Assembly: GCA_017626295.1 (NCBI GenBank)
Contig: JAGAJB010000013.1
Coordinates: 48,851 to 112,850, forward strand
Reading direction: 5' to 3'
Source of the DNA: Clostridia bacterium
GTDB lineage: Bacteria; Bacillota; Clostridia; Oscillospirales; Acutalibacteraceae
Length of the DNA: 64,000 bases
Positions 17,383-25,248 of this stretch are shown piece after piece. The notes under the pieces were generated by a model. That model did not search any database. It had not been told where the DNA came from and saw nothing but the letters and a program-made list of their open reading frames with translations. A program made the position numbers and the translations under genes. The number at the start of each line of letters is the position of its first letter. The stretch's first letter is position 1.

Positions 17383-19167
17383 ATGTACAGAGCACTTTAC
17401 AGAAAATGGAGACCGCAGGTATTTTCAGATGTTTCGGGTCAAGGCCATATTACCGAAACTTTAATGAATGAAATTTCTACGGGCCGTCTTTCACATGCTT
17501 ATCTTTTCACCGGGTCTAGAGGAACCGGTAAGACTACCTGTGCCAAAATTCTCGCAAAAGCGGTAAACTGTCTTAACCCTCAGAACGGCAGTCCCTGTAA
17601 CGAATGTGAAATCTGCCGCGGTATTGATGACGGCTCTATTCTTGACGTTACGGAAATAGATGCTGCAAGTAACAACAGTGTTGATAATATCCGTGATTTG
17701 CGCGATGAAGTAAATTTCACTCCCGCCGCTGCAAAATACAGGGTGTATATTATCGACGAGGTGCATATGCTTTCGGGCGGTGCTTTCAATGCTCTTCTCA
17801 AAACTCTTGAAGAGCCACCCGGACACGTACTTTTTATACTTGCAACAACGGAAGTTCAGAAACTTCCCGCAACTATTCTTTCAAGATGTCAACGTTTCGA
17901 TTTCAGAAGAATTCCGCCCGAGGATATTGCCGCAAGGCTTATGAAAGTCGCAGAAAATGAAAATTTGCAGTTAGATGAAGACGCGGCACTTCTTATAGCC
18001 CGTGTTTCCGACGGTGCACTTCGTGACGCTCTTTCAATACTTGACCAATGCGCAGGTTATAACGAGCCTATTACCGTAAAAACCGTTGGCAATGCCGCAG
18101 GTCTTTTAGGTAAAGATTATTTATTTGAGATTTCCGATGCACTGCTCCAAGAGGATAGCGCAAAAATACTCAACATTATAGACAGGCTTCATTCTTCTTC
18201 CTGCGATATGGAAAGACTTATGAGCGAACTTGTTAATCATTTCAGAAATATAATGATTGCAAAAACCACAAAGAATCCCGAAAAGTTCATTGTATGTACA
18301 CCCGATGAACTGATACGGTATAAAGAAAACGCTCAGAACATCACTTACGGCGCCGTGCTCTATATCATGGAAACTCTTTGCCGTGAGGCTTCACAACTTA
18401 AATACAGCGCCCATCAGAGAGCGCAGACGGAAACTGCACTTATCAGGCTTTGTTCCCCTGCCCTTTCCACAGATAACGCGGCTATTATAAGAAGAATTGA
18501 CGAACTTGAAGCACAAATTATGCTTCTTAAAGCACAGGGCGTGACCGTGGCAGCACCTACCGCAACACCTGTTTCTGCTCCCGAAAATAAAACAGAAGTC
18601 GAAACTTCTGCTGTAAAAGAACCCGAGGAAATCCGCGAAGAAAAAGCAGTTCACAACGAACCGCCTATTGAGGAATACTACGACGATATTCCGCCGGAAA
18701 AACCCTTTATCCAAAGTGTTGTTGAACCCGAAAAAGCAGTGGTTACCGAAACACTCCCGAAACCCGAAAAGAAACTTGTTTCCCATGAACCCCTCGAAAA
18801 ACCTGTTGATACGGGAATTGTTACGGAGGCAGATAATGCAGTACCTTTTGCCGCTTGGGAAAACACACTTAATCAACTTTCAAAAATCAACAGACCTCTG
18901 TATCCTATGCTTGTCGGCTCCTCTGCATTCAGAGCAGGAAACACTGTGTTTATAAAAGCAAAAAACACCGCTTTCCCCCAGATGTTCAAGCAGAAAACCC
19001 ACGCCGATTCCATAACTGAGGCTCTTATGCGTGCAACTGGTGAAAAATTGAAACCTATGATTTATAACGATGGCTCATCACCTGCCGCCAACGAGGGCAT
19101 TGACCCTGTTGATTCCTTCATTTCAAAATTAAATAAACACAAAATAGATTTCTTCATTGAAGAATAA
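17383..19167 (+). CDS. dnaX: DNA polymerase III subunits gamma/tau
   Basis: This is the AAA+ clamp-loader subunit of the replicase, about 594 aa from ATG 17383 (MYRALYRKWRP). Walker A GSRGTGKTT lies at 44-52, a four-cysteine zinc module at C63, C72, C75 and C78, Walker B IIDEVHML near 122-129 and the sensor-1 region LATTEVQKLPATILSRCQRF after it. Domain III is followed by a Pro/Glu/Lys-rich linker (about 390-500) and a C-terminal domain resembling tau. The open frame upstream of 17383 runs into the SRP RNA and is not used. I saw no obvious slippery run that would force a gamma product. Confidence 0.95.
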   Translation: MYRALYRKWRPQVFSDVSGQGHITETLMNEISTGRLSHAYLFTGSRGTGKTTCAKILAKAVNCLNPQNGSPCNECEICRGIDDGSILDVTEIDAASNNSVDNIRDLRDEVNFTPAAAKYRVYIIDEVHMLSGGAFNALLKTLEEPPGHVLFILATTEVQKLPATILSRCQRFDFRRIPPEDIAARLMKVAENENLQLDEDAALLIARVSDGALRDALSILDQCAGYNEPITVKTVGNAAGLLGKDYLFEISDALLQEDSAKILNIIDRLHSSSCDMERLMSELVNHFRNIMIAKTTKNPEKFIVCTPDELIRYKENAQNITYGAVLYIMETLCREASQLKYSAHQRAQTETALIRLCSPALSTDNAAIIRRIDELEAQIMLLKAQGVTVAAPTATPVSAPENKTEVETSAVKEPEEIREEKAVHNEPPIEEYYDDIPPEKPFIQSVVEPEKAVVTETLPKPEKKLVSHEPLEKPVDTGIVTEADNAVPFAAWENTLNQLSKINRPLYPMLVGSSAFRAGNTVFIKAKNTAFPQMFKQKTHADSITEALMRATGEKLKPMIYNDGSSPAANEGIDPVDSFISKLNKHKIDFFIEE

Positions 19168-19192
19168 ATTTTAAAAAAGGACGGTAAAATAT

Positions 19193-19537
19193 ATGAAAGC
19201 AAGAATTCCTAACCAGGGTGCCAATTCACAGGCTGCTATGATGAAAAAACTTCAGGATATGCAGGCAGAAATGGCTCGCACACAGCAGGAAGTTGAAGAG
19301 GCAGAGTACTCTGCAAGTGCAGGTGGCGGTGCTGTTGAAGTTAAAGTAAACGGCAAACACGAAGTTCTCGAAGTTAACATCAAACCCGAAGTTGTTGACC
19401 CCGATGACGTTGAAATTCTTTCTGATATGATTATTGCGGCAACAAACGAAGCAATACGCAAAGCAGTTGACACTATGGAGCAGAGAATGGGCAGTGTAAC
19501 AAGCGGTCTTAATCTTCCTGCAGGTTTCGGTTTCTGA
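19193..19537 (+). CDS. ybaB: YbaB/EbfC nucleoid-associated protein
   Basis: This is a 114-aa DNA-binding nucleoid protein of the YbaB/EbfC family. It has a helical N-terminus (MMKKLQDMQAEMARTQQEVE), the central GGGAVEVKVNGKHEVLEV strand region and the TNEAIRKAVDTMEQRMG helix. Its place between dnaX and recR is the classic arrangement; it ends one base before recR starts. Confidence 0.95.
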   Translation: MKARIPNQGANSQAAMMKKLQDMQAEMARTQQEVEEAEYSASAGGGAVEVKVNGKHEVLEVNIKPEVVDPDDVEILSDMIIAATNEAIRKAVDTMEQRMGSVTSGLNLPAGFGF

Positions 19538-19538
19538 T

Positions 19539-20138
19539 ATGGCTTACGATGTAGCAGCACTTGAAAAACTCATAGAACAGTTTCAGAAAATTCCGTCAAT
19601 CGGCAGAAAAACTGCTCAAAGAATGGCTTTTCACGTGCTTGACTTAACAGATGAACAGGCTCAGGAATTTGCCGATGCAATAATTGATGCCCACACCAAA
19701 ATACACCGTTGCTCACTTTGTCACAATTTAACGGAAAATGAACTTTGCCCCATTTGTGAAAGTGCTAACCGGGACCACACGACTGTTTGTGTGGTGGAAG
19801 AACCCCGCGATGTTCTGGCAATGGAAAGAATGAGAGAGTTCAGCGGTGTTTATCACGTTCTGCACGGTGTAATTTCACCTATGAACGGAATCGGACCTGA
19901 GCAACTTACCATTAAAAGCCTTGTAGAACGCGCCGCCGAAGGTCAGATAACCGAAGTTATTATGGCTACTAACCCCACTATCGAAGGCGATACAACGGCT
20001 ATGTATATCAGTAAACTTATTAAACCCTTCGGTGTAAAAGTCACAAGACTCGCTTACGGCATTCCCGTAGGCGCAGATATTGAATACGCCGATGACGTTA
20101 CTCTTATGAGGGCGCTATCGGGCAGGTCAGAATTATAA
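19539..20138 (+). CDS. recR: Recombination mediator protein RecR
   Basis: This 199-aa protein forms rings with RecO/RecF to load RecA on gapped DNA. An N-terminal helix-hairpin-helix (IPSIGRKTAQRMAFH) is followed by a four-cysteine zinc finger (C58, C61, C70, C73), then the TOPRIM domain beginning VCVVEEPRDV and the C-terminal Walker-like GGDIEYADDVTL-type region, here GADIEYADDVTL. It lies directly after ybaB in the dnaX-ybaB-recR operon. Confidence 0.96.
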   Translation: MAYDVAALEKLIEQFQKIPSIGRKTAQRMAFHVLDLTDEQAQEFADAIIDAHTKIHRCSLCHNLTENELCPICESANRDHTTVCVVEEPRDVLAMERMREFSGVYHVLHGVISPMNGIGPEQLTIKSLVERAAEGQITEVIMATNPTIEGDTTAMYISKLIKPFGVKVTRLAYGIPVGADIEYADDVTLMRALSGRSEL

Positions 20139-20161
20139 AAATCACGAAAGGACGGAGTGTT

Positions 20162-20629
20162 ATGGCAAAACAGGAAAACAAAACAGTTGCACAGAACAAA
20201 AAAGCATACCACGATTACTTCGTCCTCCAGACTTACGAAGCAGGTATTGAACTCTTCGGTACAGAAGTAAAATCTGTTCGTGCAGGCAAACTAAACCTCA
20301 AAGATTCCTGGTGTAACGTTGTAAACGGCGAAATGCTTGCAAACGGCGTTCACATCTCACCTTACGAAATGGGCAACCGTTTCAACCGCGACCCATTAAG
20401 ACCCAAAAGACTTCTTATGCACAAAAAAGAAATTATGCGTCTTATGGGTGAAGTAAAACAGCAAGGTTGTGCTCTCATTCCTCTCTCCGTTTATTTTAAC
20501 GAAAGAGGCAGAGCAAAAATGCTCATCGGTCTTTGCAAAGGTAAAAAGAATTATGACAAACGTGAAACGGAAGCTAAACGCGATGCGCAAAGAGATATAC
20601 AGCGTGCAATGTCATTAAAAAACCAATAA
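20162..20629 (+). CDS. smpB: SsrA-binding protein
   Basis: This 155-aa protein binds the tRNA-like domain of tmRNA and guides it into stalled ribosomes. It has NKKAYHDYFVLQTYEAGIELFGTEVKSVR-type family blocks, ISPYEMGNRFNRDPLRPKRLLMH and the basic C-terminal tail KKNYDKRETEAKRDAQR. AAAGGACGGAG lies upstream of the ATG. The tmRNA gene begins 48 bp downstream, so the two partners of trans-translation are adjacent. Confidence 0.97.
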   Translation: MAKQENKTVAQNKKAYHDYFVLQTYEAGIELFGTEVKSVRAGKLNLKDSWCNVVNGEMLANGVHISPYEMGNRFNRDPLRPKRLLMHKKEIMRLMGEVKQQGCALIPLSVYFNERGRAKMLIGLCKGKKNYDKRETEAKRDAQRDIQRAMSLKNQ

Positions 20630-20677
20630 ACTTTTCACTCTTCACTATTACTTTTTCACTTGAGCGAAGCGAAATAT

Positions 20678-21029
20678 GGGGATGAAAGGATTTCGACGGG
20701 GATTTTGAACCGTTATAAGCGAGCAGAGGTGCGGTACCTCTATAAAAGCCGCAATTTTAAAAATAACTGACAATAATAAAACAGTTTTAGCAGCTGCTTA
20801 AGTCAGCTGCCGTTCTTACCGAGAGTACCGCGACTCGGATAAGAGCGTCATTCAGCGGTGCACGTGAACAGATAAGAGCCTTGTAATCTGTCACGGTTCA
20901 AAGGGCTACTGACGGTAAAAGCCTGTTTGTCGGCGTTCACCGGAGGGAAACTTAAAAGATAAACTACGCTCGTAGAAAGTTTCGGGAATAGATTTTCGGA
21001 CGTGGGTTCGACTCCCACCATCTCCACCA
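20678..21029 (+). ncRNA. ssrA: Transfer-messenger RNA
   Basis: This is a 352-nt tmRNA. The acceptor stem pairs GGGGATG (20678-20684) with CATCTCC before the encoded CCA end at 21029, the 5' end reads GGATTTCGACGGGGA and the T-arm is GGTTCGACTCCC. Pseudoknot PK1 is visible: AGAGGT/ACCTCT with loop GCGG pairing to CCGC ending at 20752. The tag reading frame closes with GCA GCT GCT TAA at 20790-20801 and encodes a tag ending DNNKTVLAAA. From the distance to PK1 the resume codon should be ACT (20766) or ATA (20763) rather than the usual alanine codon. Confidence 0.95.
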
Positions 21030-21030
21030 A

Positions 21031-21068
21031 AATAATAGTTCAACCATTAGGTTGGACTGTTATTTTTT
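21031..21068 (+). terminator. tmRNA terminator
   Basis: A 12-bp stem (AATAGTTCAACC with GGTTGGACTGTT, loop ATTA) is followed by ATTTTTTG, directly after the CCA end of ssrA. Confidence 0.9.
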
Positions 21069-21083
21069 GTTTGAATTTTGTAT

Positions 21084-21176
21084 GTGGGAGTCGAACCCCC
21101 TCGGCGAAGCCGAACACAATCGGGGTTTGCGTAGCAAACGATGGGCAAAGCCCATCGACTCCCACCATCTCCACCA
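21084..21176. repeat. Duplicated tmRNA 3' end with inverted T-arm copy
   Basis: The last 22 nt of tmRNA (21008-21029) recur exactly at 21155-21176, including the CCA. An inverted copy of its T-arm part (GTGGGAGTCGA) lies at 21084-21094, so the segment folds back on itself. Inside are three short hairpins with 3-nt loops: TCGGC-GAA-GCCGA (21101), GTTTGC-GTA-GCAAAC (21125) and GATGGGC-AAA-GCCCATC (21140), and ACCCC near 21095 can pair with GGGGT near 21122. No integrase or other gene lies within. Confidence 0.85.
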
Positions 21177-21206
21177 GAAAAAAGCACCCGTCAGGGTGCT
21201 TTTTTC
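21177..21206. terminator. Strong bidirectional terminator
   Basis: AAAAAAGCACCC / GGGTGCTTTTTT with loop GTCA. It separates the duplicated tmRNA end from the hairpin array. Confidence 0.88.
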
Positions 21207-21209
21207 AAC

Positions 21210-21379
21210 GAAATTTGCCCTTTCGGGCAAGTGAAATAACTTCGTTGTGAAATATTTACTTTGTAAATGTGAAATATTCGCTAATGCGAATGTGGGCAAA
21301 TTTCATTTCACATTTTGTCGTTAGACAAAATATTTCACAATCCAAAGGTTTATTTAACATTGCGTAGCAATATTTCACT
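21210..21379. repeat. Hairpin array with GTGAAAT / ATTTCAC spacers
   Basis: The array contains six or seven short perfect palindromes, each with a loop of 3 or 4 nt: TTGCCC/GGGCAA (21215), AAC/GTT (21238), ATTTAC/GTAAAT (21253), ATTCGC/GCGAAT (21276), ATTTTGTC/GACAAAAT (21313) and ATTGC/GCAAT (21359). They are separated by GTGAAAT in the left half (21230, 21247, 21269) and its reverse complement ATTTCAC in the right half (21305, 21332, 21372). An outer inverted pair, GAAATTTGCCC (21210-21220) and GGGCAAATTTC (21294-21304), encloses the left half. The stems differ in sequence, so this is not a CRISPR. It lies immediately upstream of a four-helix-bundle gene. Confidence 0.85.
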
Positions 21380-21432
21380 TTAATTTTTGAATTCTTTATG
21401 TTATCATAACCATTGACAGAGGTGATAAGTTT

Positions 21433-21780
21433 ATGTCCAAATCCAAATTAAGAGAACTTTCAACTGATTTTGCAGTAGATATTATCAAACTATGCGAAAC
21501 AATTAAAGGTCATTATTCTCTTGTCAATCAGATGGAAAGATCCGCAACATCCATAGGTGCAAATATTCGTGAAGCAAATTACGCTCACGGGAAAGCCGAT
21601 TTCATTTCAAAAATGCAAATCGCACTAAAAGAATGCTACGAAACCGAGTATTGGATTGAATTGTTCGTTAAATCAGATATACTAAATAGAGATACCGCTG
21701 TAAAGTTATATAACAAATGTGGTACAATTCGCCGTATTTTAATTGCATCTATAACTACTGCAAAAAACAACTCAAAATAA
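21433..21780 (+). CDS. Four-helix-bundle protein (S23/Avd-like family)
   Basis: This 115-aa, almost wholly helical protein matches the four-helix-bundle family related to 23S rRNA intervening-sequence proteins and to the Avd accessory protein of diversity-generating retroelements. Typical blocks are LSTDFAVDIIKLCE, the hallmark QMERSATSIGANIREANYAHGK-type segment and KECYETEYWIELF. No reverse transcriptase or template repeat is nearby, so it is not part of a retroelement here. AGAGGTGA lies 8 nt before the ATG. The role of the stand-alone family is unknown; its place beside the hairpin array suggests a linked unit (inference). Confidence 0.85.
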   Translation: MSKSKLRELSTDFAVDIIKLCETIKGHYSLVNQMERSATSIGANIREANYAHGKADFISKMQIALKECYETEYWIELFVKSDILNRDTAVKLYNKCGTIRRILIASITTAKNNSK

Positions 21781-21882
21781 AAACTTGTCTCACTTCACAA
21801 AAGGCGCTACACCGTGAAAGTGGGAATCTTACGAAACAGAAGGAACCAAGTCGGTAAAACAACTTTTATTGGGGTGTTAATT

Positions 21883-22353
21883 ATGTCTATTGAAAATGTA
21901 AAAGAATATTTCAAGCAATTCGGAATGGAAGAGAAAATTTTGGAATTCCCTGTTTCCAGTGCAACAGTGGAACTTGCGGCGCAAGCATTAAATTGTGAAC
22001 CTTGCAGAATTGCAAAAACACTTTCTTTCTCAGTTAACGACTCACCTATTTTGATTGTCACCGCAGGTGATGCGAAAATAGACAATAAAAAATATAAAGT
22101 TTTCTTCGGAGCAAAGGCAAAAATGCTTTCGCACGATGAGGTTGCAGAAAAAATCGGTCACGCAGTTGGCGGTGTATGTCCTTTTGCTGTAAATGACGGT
22201 GTTAATGTTTATCTTGATGTTTCGCTTAAACGATTTGAAACCGTATTCCCTGCCTGCGGAAGCAGTAACAGTGCAATTGAACTAACGCCTCAACAATTAG
22301 AAACTTGTTCAAATTACAAACAATGGATTGATGTTTGTAAACTTCCCGAATAA
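21883..22353 (+). CDS. YbaK/EbsC-family aminoacyl-tRNA deacylase-like protein
   Basis: This protein of about 156 aa has the YbaK/ProX editing-domain fold, whose members hydrolyse mischarged tRNAs in trans (for example Cys- or Ala-tRNA-Pro). Recognisable blocks are SSATVELAAQALNCEPCRIAKTL, ILIVTAGDAKIDNKK and a GHAVGGVCPFAV loop, with the conserved lysine in IAKTL. The substrate tRNA cannot be assigned. The start is ATG 21883 with GGGGTG 6 nt upstream; the longer open frame from 21814 begins in what looks like non-coding sequence. A strong terminator follows. Confidence 0.87.
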   Translation: MSIENVKEYFKQFGMEEKILEFPVSSATVELAAQALNCEPCRIAKTLSFSVNDSPILIVTAGDAKIDNKKYKVFFGAKAKMLSHDEVAEKIGHAVGGVCPFAVNDGVNVYLDVSLKRFETVFPACGSSNSAIELTPQQLETCSNYKQWIDVCKLPE

Positions 22354-22360
22354 ATTTTCA

Positions 22361-22396
22361 CGGTGTCCTGCAAAGCCCTTGCAAGACACCGTTTTT
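22361..22396. terminator. Bidirectional intrinsic terminator
   Basis: CGGTGTC-TGCAA paired with TTGCA-GACACCG (one bulge) is followed by TTTTTG. It lies between the convergent YbaK-like gene and FAD oxidoreductase gene. Confidence 0.85.
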
Positions 22397-22397
22397 G

Positions 22398-23717
22398 TTA
22401 TCTGAATATCTGGTCGTATTTCCAAGCCCATTTAAAAACATCTGCTCTGTTGTATTCTTGGGGAATAGTACTGCAGGCGATTATAACCTCGACCATTTTC
22501 TTTGCTACCCAAAGAAGTTCTTTGGTTAACGCTTTATCTTTTACTATTGCCAGACCGCGCTTTGGTAAATCCGGTGAAAAATGGAAGAAATCGGACATTC
22601 CCGTGCTATTTGCGGTAATGGTCATTTCCTTTGAGGTGAGAATACCTTTTTCAAATATGTAGTTAAGTTGCTCGGGGGTGAGTTTAGTCAACAATATTTT
22701 CACTACTGCCAACGGTGCAAGACCGGAACCGAGTTCTTTATAAAATCTTAACTGATACTCCCACAATGTTCCTGCGGAGTATTTATTGTCAAAATCATTC
22801 ATAACCGTTTCTGCTAAGATTTTAGCGGCTCTGAAAGAATTAGCAATACCCGAACCTATAATGGGTACAGTCATAAATGCGCTGTCACCGATAGCCGCAT
22901 AACCGTCACAAACCATAACGGATAGCGGTCGGCGAACAGGTATCTGAACGAACTGACCGCCTCGAACAATTTCCGTACCGAGTGTGGGATTTTTACTTCT
23001 GTAAACTTCCGCTGTTCGCTCTGCCTCTTCCAAGTCAAATGGCTCAAATCGACCTATGAGCAAATCTGTGTACTTTTCTTCAGAAGCAACCCAACCGATT
23101 CCTGTTTTGCCTTCCGGCAATAAACACACTTTGTATTTATCCTCTGCTACCGCCCCCTCTACTTTGTTGTAGAACGCTCTGTATACATAGAACTTTTCAT
23201 TTTTCAAGGGTGATTTTTGAACTCTGAAATTTTTCGGAAGATTCATTCTTACAGGTGACTCGCATCCGCAAGCATCAATAATCAAGTCGCCGTATACATC
23301 GCCAACTTCCGTCTTTATGCCGACTACTCTTGTGCCGTCAATTATCGGTGCTTCTATTTTGCTGGAGTATACAAATTTAACACCCTTTTCTTCCGCTTTT
23401 TCAATAAGCATATTATAAATATCGCGACGTTCCATTTTTATCTCTCGTTCGTCCAAGGGAACATCCTGATATATGGCTTTTCTTTCATCGGTGGAATAAA
23501 AAGTCATATCGGTTTTATATTCAAACAAACTTTCATCGGGTAAATCCAAACCAACATCCTTTAAAGATTCGGGGGCGAATATATCTGTCCAGTCATACCC
23601 CATATTCTCCCTGCTGTTTTTTTCATAAACAGTAACATCATACCCTTTTTCTGCAAGAAGTGCCGCTGTTGCTATACCTCCGTGACCGCCACCTGCAACA
23701 ATAATTTTTGCTGACAT
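22398..23717 (-). CDS. FAD-dependent oxidoreductase (geranylgeranyl-reductase/monooxygenase-like)
   Basis: This 439-aa flavoprotein has an N-terminal dinucleotide-binding motif IIVAGGGHGGIATAALLAEKG, followed by a second FAD motif late in the chain, CDGYAAIGDSAFMTVPIIGSGI, which is the typical GD motif of the p-hydroxybenzoate-hydroxylase/geranylgeranyl-reductase group. The substrate is not evident; relatives reduce isoprenoid chains or hydroxylate aromatics. I chose ATG 23717 with AGGTGA about 5 nt upstream over the GTG three codons earlier. It is a single gene with no partner that explains its role. Confidence 0.8.
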   Translation of the reverse strand: MSAKIIVAGGGHGGIATAALLAEKGYDVTVYEKNSRENMGYDWTDIFAPESLKDVGLDLPDESLFEYKTDMTFYSTDERKAIYQDVPLDEREIKMERRDIYNMLIEKAEEKGVKFVYSSKIEAPIIDGTRVVGIKTEVGDVYGDLIIDACGCESPVRMNLPKNFRVQKSPLKNEKFYVYRAFYNKVEGAVAEDKYKVCLLPEGKTGIGWVASEEKYTDLLIGRFEPFDLEEAERTAEVYRSKNPTLGTEIVRGGQFVQIPVRRPLSVMVCDGYAAIGDSAFMTVPIIGSGIANSFRAAKILAETVMNDFDNKYSAGTLWEYQLRFYKELGSGLAPLAVVKILLTKLTPEQLNYIFEKGILTSKEMTITANSTGMSDFFHFSPDLPKRGLAIVKDKALTKELLWVAKKMVEVIIACSTIPQEYNRADVFKWAWKYDQIFR

Positions 23718-23778
23718 TTTTATCACCTACCGTTATTTCTAATTTTAATATATCACAAACAATTAAAACACGCAATAA

Positions 23779-23815
23779 AAAAACGGCACTTCATTCAAAG
23801 TGCCGTTTTTCAACT
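23779..23815. terminator. Intrinsic terminator
   Basis: AAAACGGCACTT and AAGTGCCGTTTTT form a 12-bp stem around CATTCA. It ends the InlB-repeat protein gene on the minus strand (the other strand would also work). Confidence 0.85.
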
Positions 23816-23823
23816 TAATTTGA

Positions 23824-25248
23824 TTAACCGAAGAGACCACCTAAAAGTTCTGCAAGTTTTGCAAAAATGCCAAAGATGATATTAACAATCATATTAGGTC
23901 TTACAACTTCCTGCTCTTCCTTTTCAGAAGGACCTACATAGTAATCGAATGATTTTTCATCTGTATTTTCTGTATTAACCCATTCACCGTCAACATACTC
24001 CTGCTCTACATAACTAACTTTAAGAGTATATTTGCCGAATGTTGTGTGAACGAAGTTGATGTCGTAATTACCTTCTGTAAATTCGCCGTTGAACTCATCG
24101 TTTACATACCATGAAATGGGAAGGAATCTCTTTGTGCCTTCAGCAATGGTACCGTCTGCCTGAATGTCATCTGTACCGCTACCATATACTGTTACACGTA
24201 TAGTTTTATGATAAAGATATTCATCAAGAAGACCATCAACAGTATTGTTATTTGCTGAGTAAACCTTCATACTGCCAAGGTCGATAATTGTATCAACGCA
24301 TCCACAACCGTTGCTACATTCAGCAGTCTTTGTACCATCTTCTTTATAAGTAGCGTTGTTATCAGATATATATTTATCGAAACTATGTTCATTAACAACA
24401 AATCTTACATCAACAACTACATCAGATACATCATAAACACAATCTATTTTTAATGTTTCACTGTAATCGCCTGCACCGAGAGCGCCTTTAGGCTGAATTC
24501 CAATTACAACAGATTCACCTGCGTCAAGTATAAGTTCACCTGAAGAAACTGAAACATTGTATGCTTCACTTGTAGGTAATGTGAATTCAAGAGGCATATT
24601 ACCTGCATTGGTTAATGTAAGCATTTCAAGTTCTGGAGTATCGTAGTCAACACAGACATCGCCAAAGTTGATTTTTGAAAGACTCGCTTCAACTGTGTAA
24701 TCACATTTTTCCCAAACAGGATAGAATGTTGTATCATTTTCAATCTTAGGTGTTCTACCTGTTAAATTATATTCTTTTTCACCACCATCAACTGTGGACC
24801 AACCTACCTGGATATATCCCTCGCGAGTGAAAGCATCAACGGGGAAATAAACAGTTTTTCCGTAATCAACAGTTTCAGTCTGAGTATCACCCACACCATC
24901 AGCGCCCGGGGCAAAAGTTACTGTATATTCAAGCACTTCCCAATAAGGATAAAGGGTTTTATTACCTGTAACCTTGTATGTACCACCAAGATCAGCGTGT
25001 TTTCTGGTACCTGCTTTAACTGTTGACCAACCCTTTTGAACATAACCTTCACGGGTATATGCAGCACCTGGAACAGTGATATCGATTTTTGCGTTAACAA
25101 CGATGGGGTCAGGGTCTTCACCGACACCAAAACTACCACCATCAAACTTAATTGTGTAAGTAGCCGCAAAAGCAGAAACGCTCACAACAGAGAGGAGCAT
25201 TAACACTGCCATAAACACAGCCAAGGATTTTTTGAAGTTTTTCTTCAT
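23824..25248 (-). CDS. Secreted protein with InlB-type B-repeats and short hydrophobic C-terminus
   Basis: This exported protein has about 474 aa. Residues 1-28 are a signal peptide (KKSLAVFMAVLMLLSVVSVSAFA). Two Listeria-Bacteroides (InlB B-type) repeats follow, at about 30-95 and 105-170, recognisable by YTREGYVQKGWST and FTREGYIQVGWST. A middle part resembles the abnormal-spindle/choice-of-anchor beta domain (LTLTNAGNMPLEFTLP), and a HSFDKYISDNNATYKEDGT segment contains a CSNGCGC motif. The last residues, MIVNIIFGIFAKLAELLGGLFG-like, are an amphipathic hydrophobic tail without charged follow-on, possibly a surface anchor. GGAGGA lies about 8 nt before ATG 25248. Function unknown; it is probably an envelope protein. 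Confidence 0.82.
   Translation of the reverse strand: MKKNFKKSLAVFMAVLMLLSVVSVSAFAATYTIKFDGGSFGVGEDPDPIVVNAKIDITVPGAAYTREGYVQKGWSTVKAGTRKHADLGGTYKVTGNKTLYPYWEVLEYTVTFAPGADGVGDTQTETVDYGKTVYFPVDAFTREGYIQVGWSTVDGGEKEYNLTGRTPKIENDTTFYPVWEKCDYTVEASLSKINFGDVCVDYDTPELEMLTLTNAGNMPLEFTLPTSEAYNVSVSSGELILDAGESVVIGIQPKGALGAGDYSETLKIDCVYDVSDVVVDVRFVVNEHSFDKYISDNNATYKEDGTKTAECSNGCGCVDTIIDLGSMKVYSANNNTVDGLLDEYLYHKTIRVTVYGSGTDDIQADGTIAEGTKRFLPISWYVNDEFNGEFTEGNYDINFVHTTFGKYTLKVSYVEQEYVDGEWVNTENTDEKSFDYYVGPSEKEEQEVVRPNMIVNIIFGIFAKLAELLGGLFG

Noticed and set aside
20848..21030. A minus-strand open frame opposite the tmRNA 3' half (MVEMVGVEPTSE...).
   Set aside because: It is antisense to ssrA and a familiar misannotation; the conserved sequence is explained by tmRNA structure.
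21002..21299. Several overlapping small open frames on both strands across the tmRNA end and the duplicated segment.
   Set aside because: They read through terminators, palindromes and the copied tmRNA end, have no ribosome sites and no protein-like composition.
21210..21379. The hairpin array considered as a CRISPR array.
   Set aside because: The recurrent unit is only 7 nt, the variable parts are themselves palindromes, orientation flips halfway, and no cas gene is present.
21433..21780. The four-helix-bundle gene considered as an Avd of a diversity-generating retroelement.
   Set aside because: No reverse transcriptase, template repeat or variable target gene is visible in the window.
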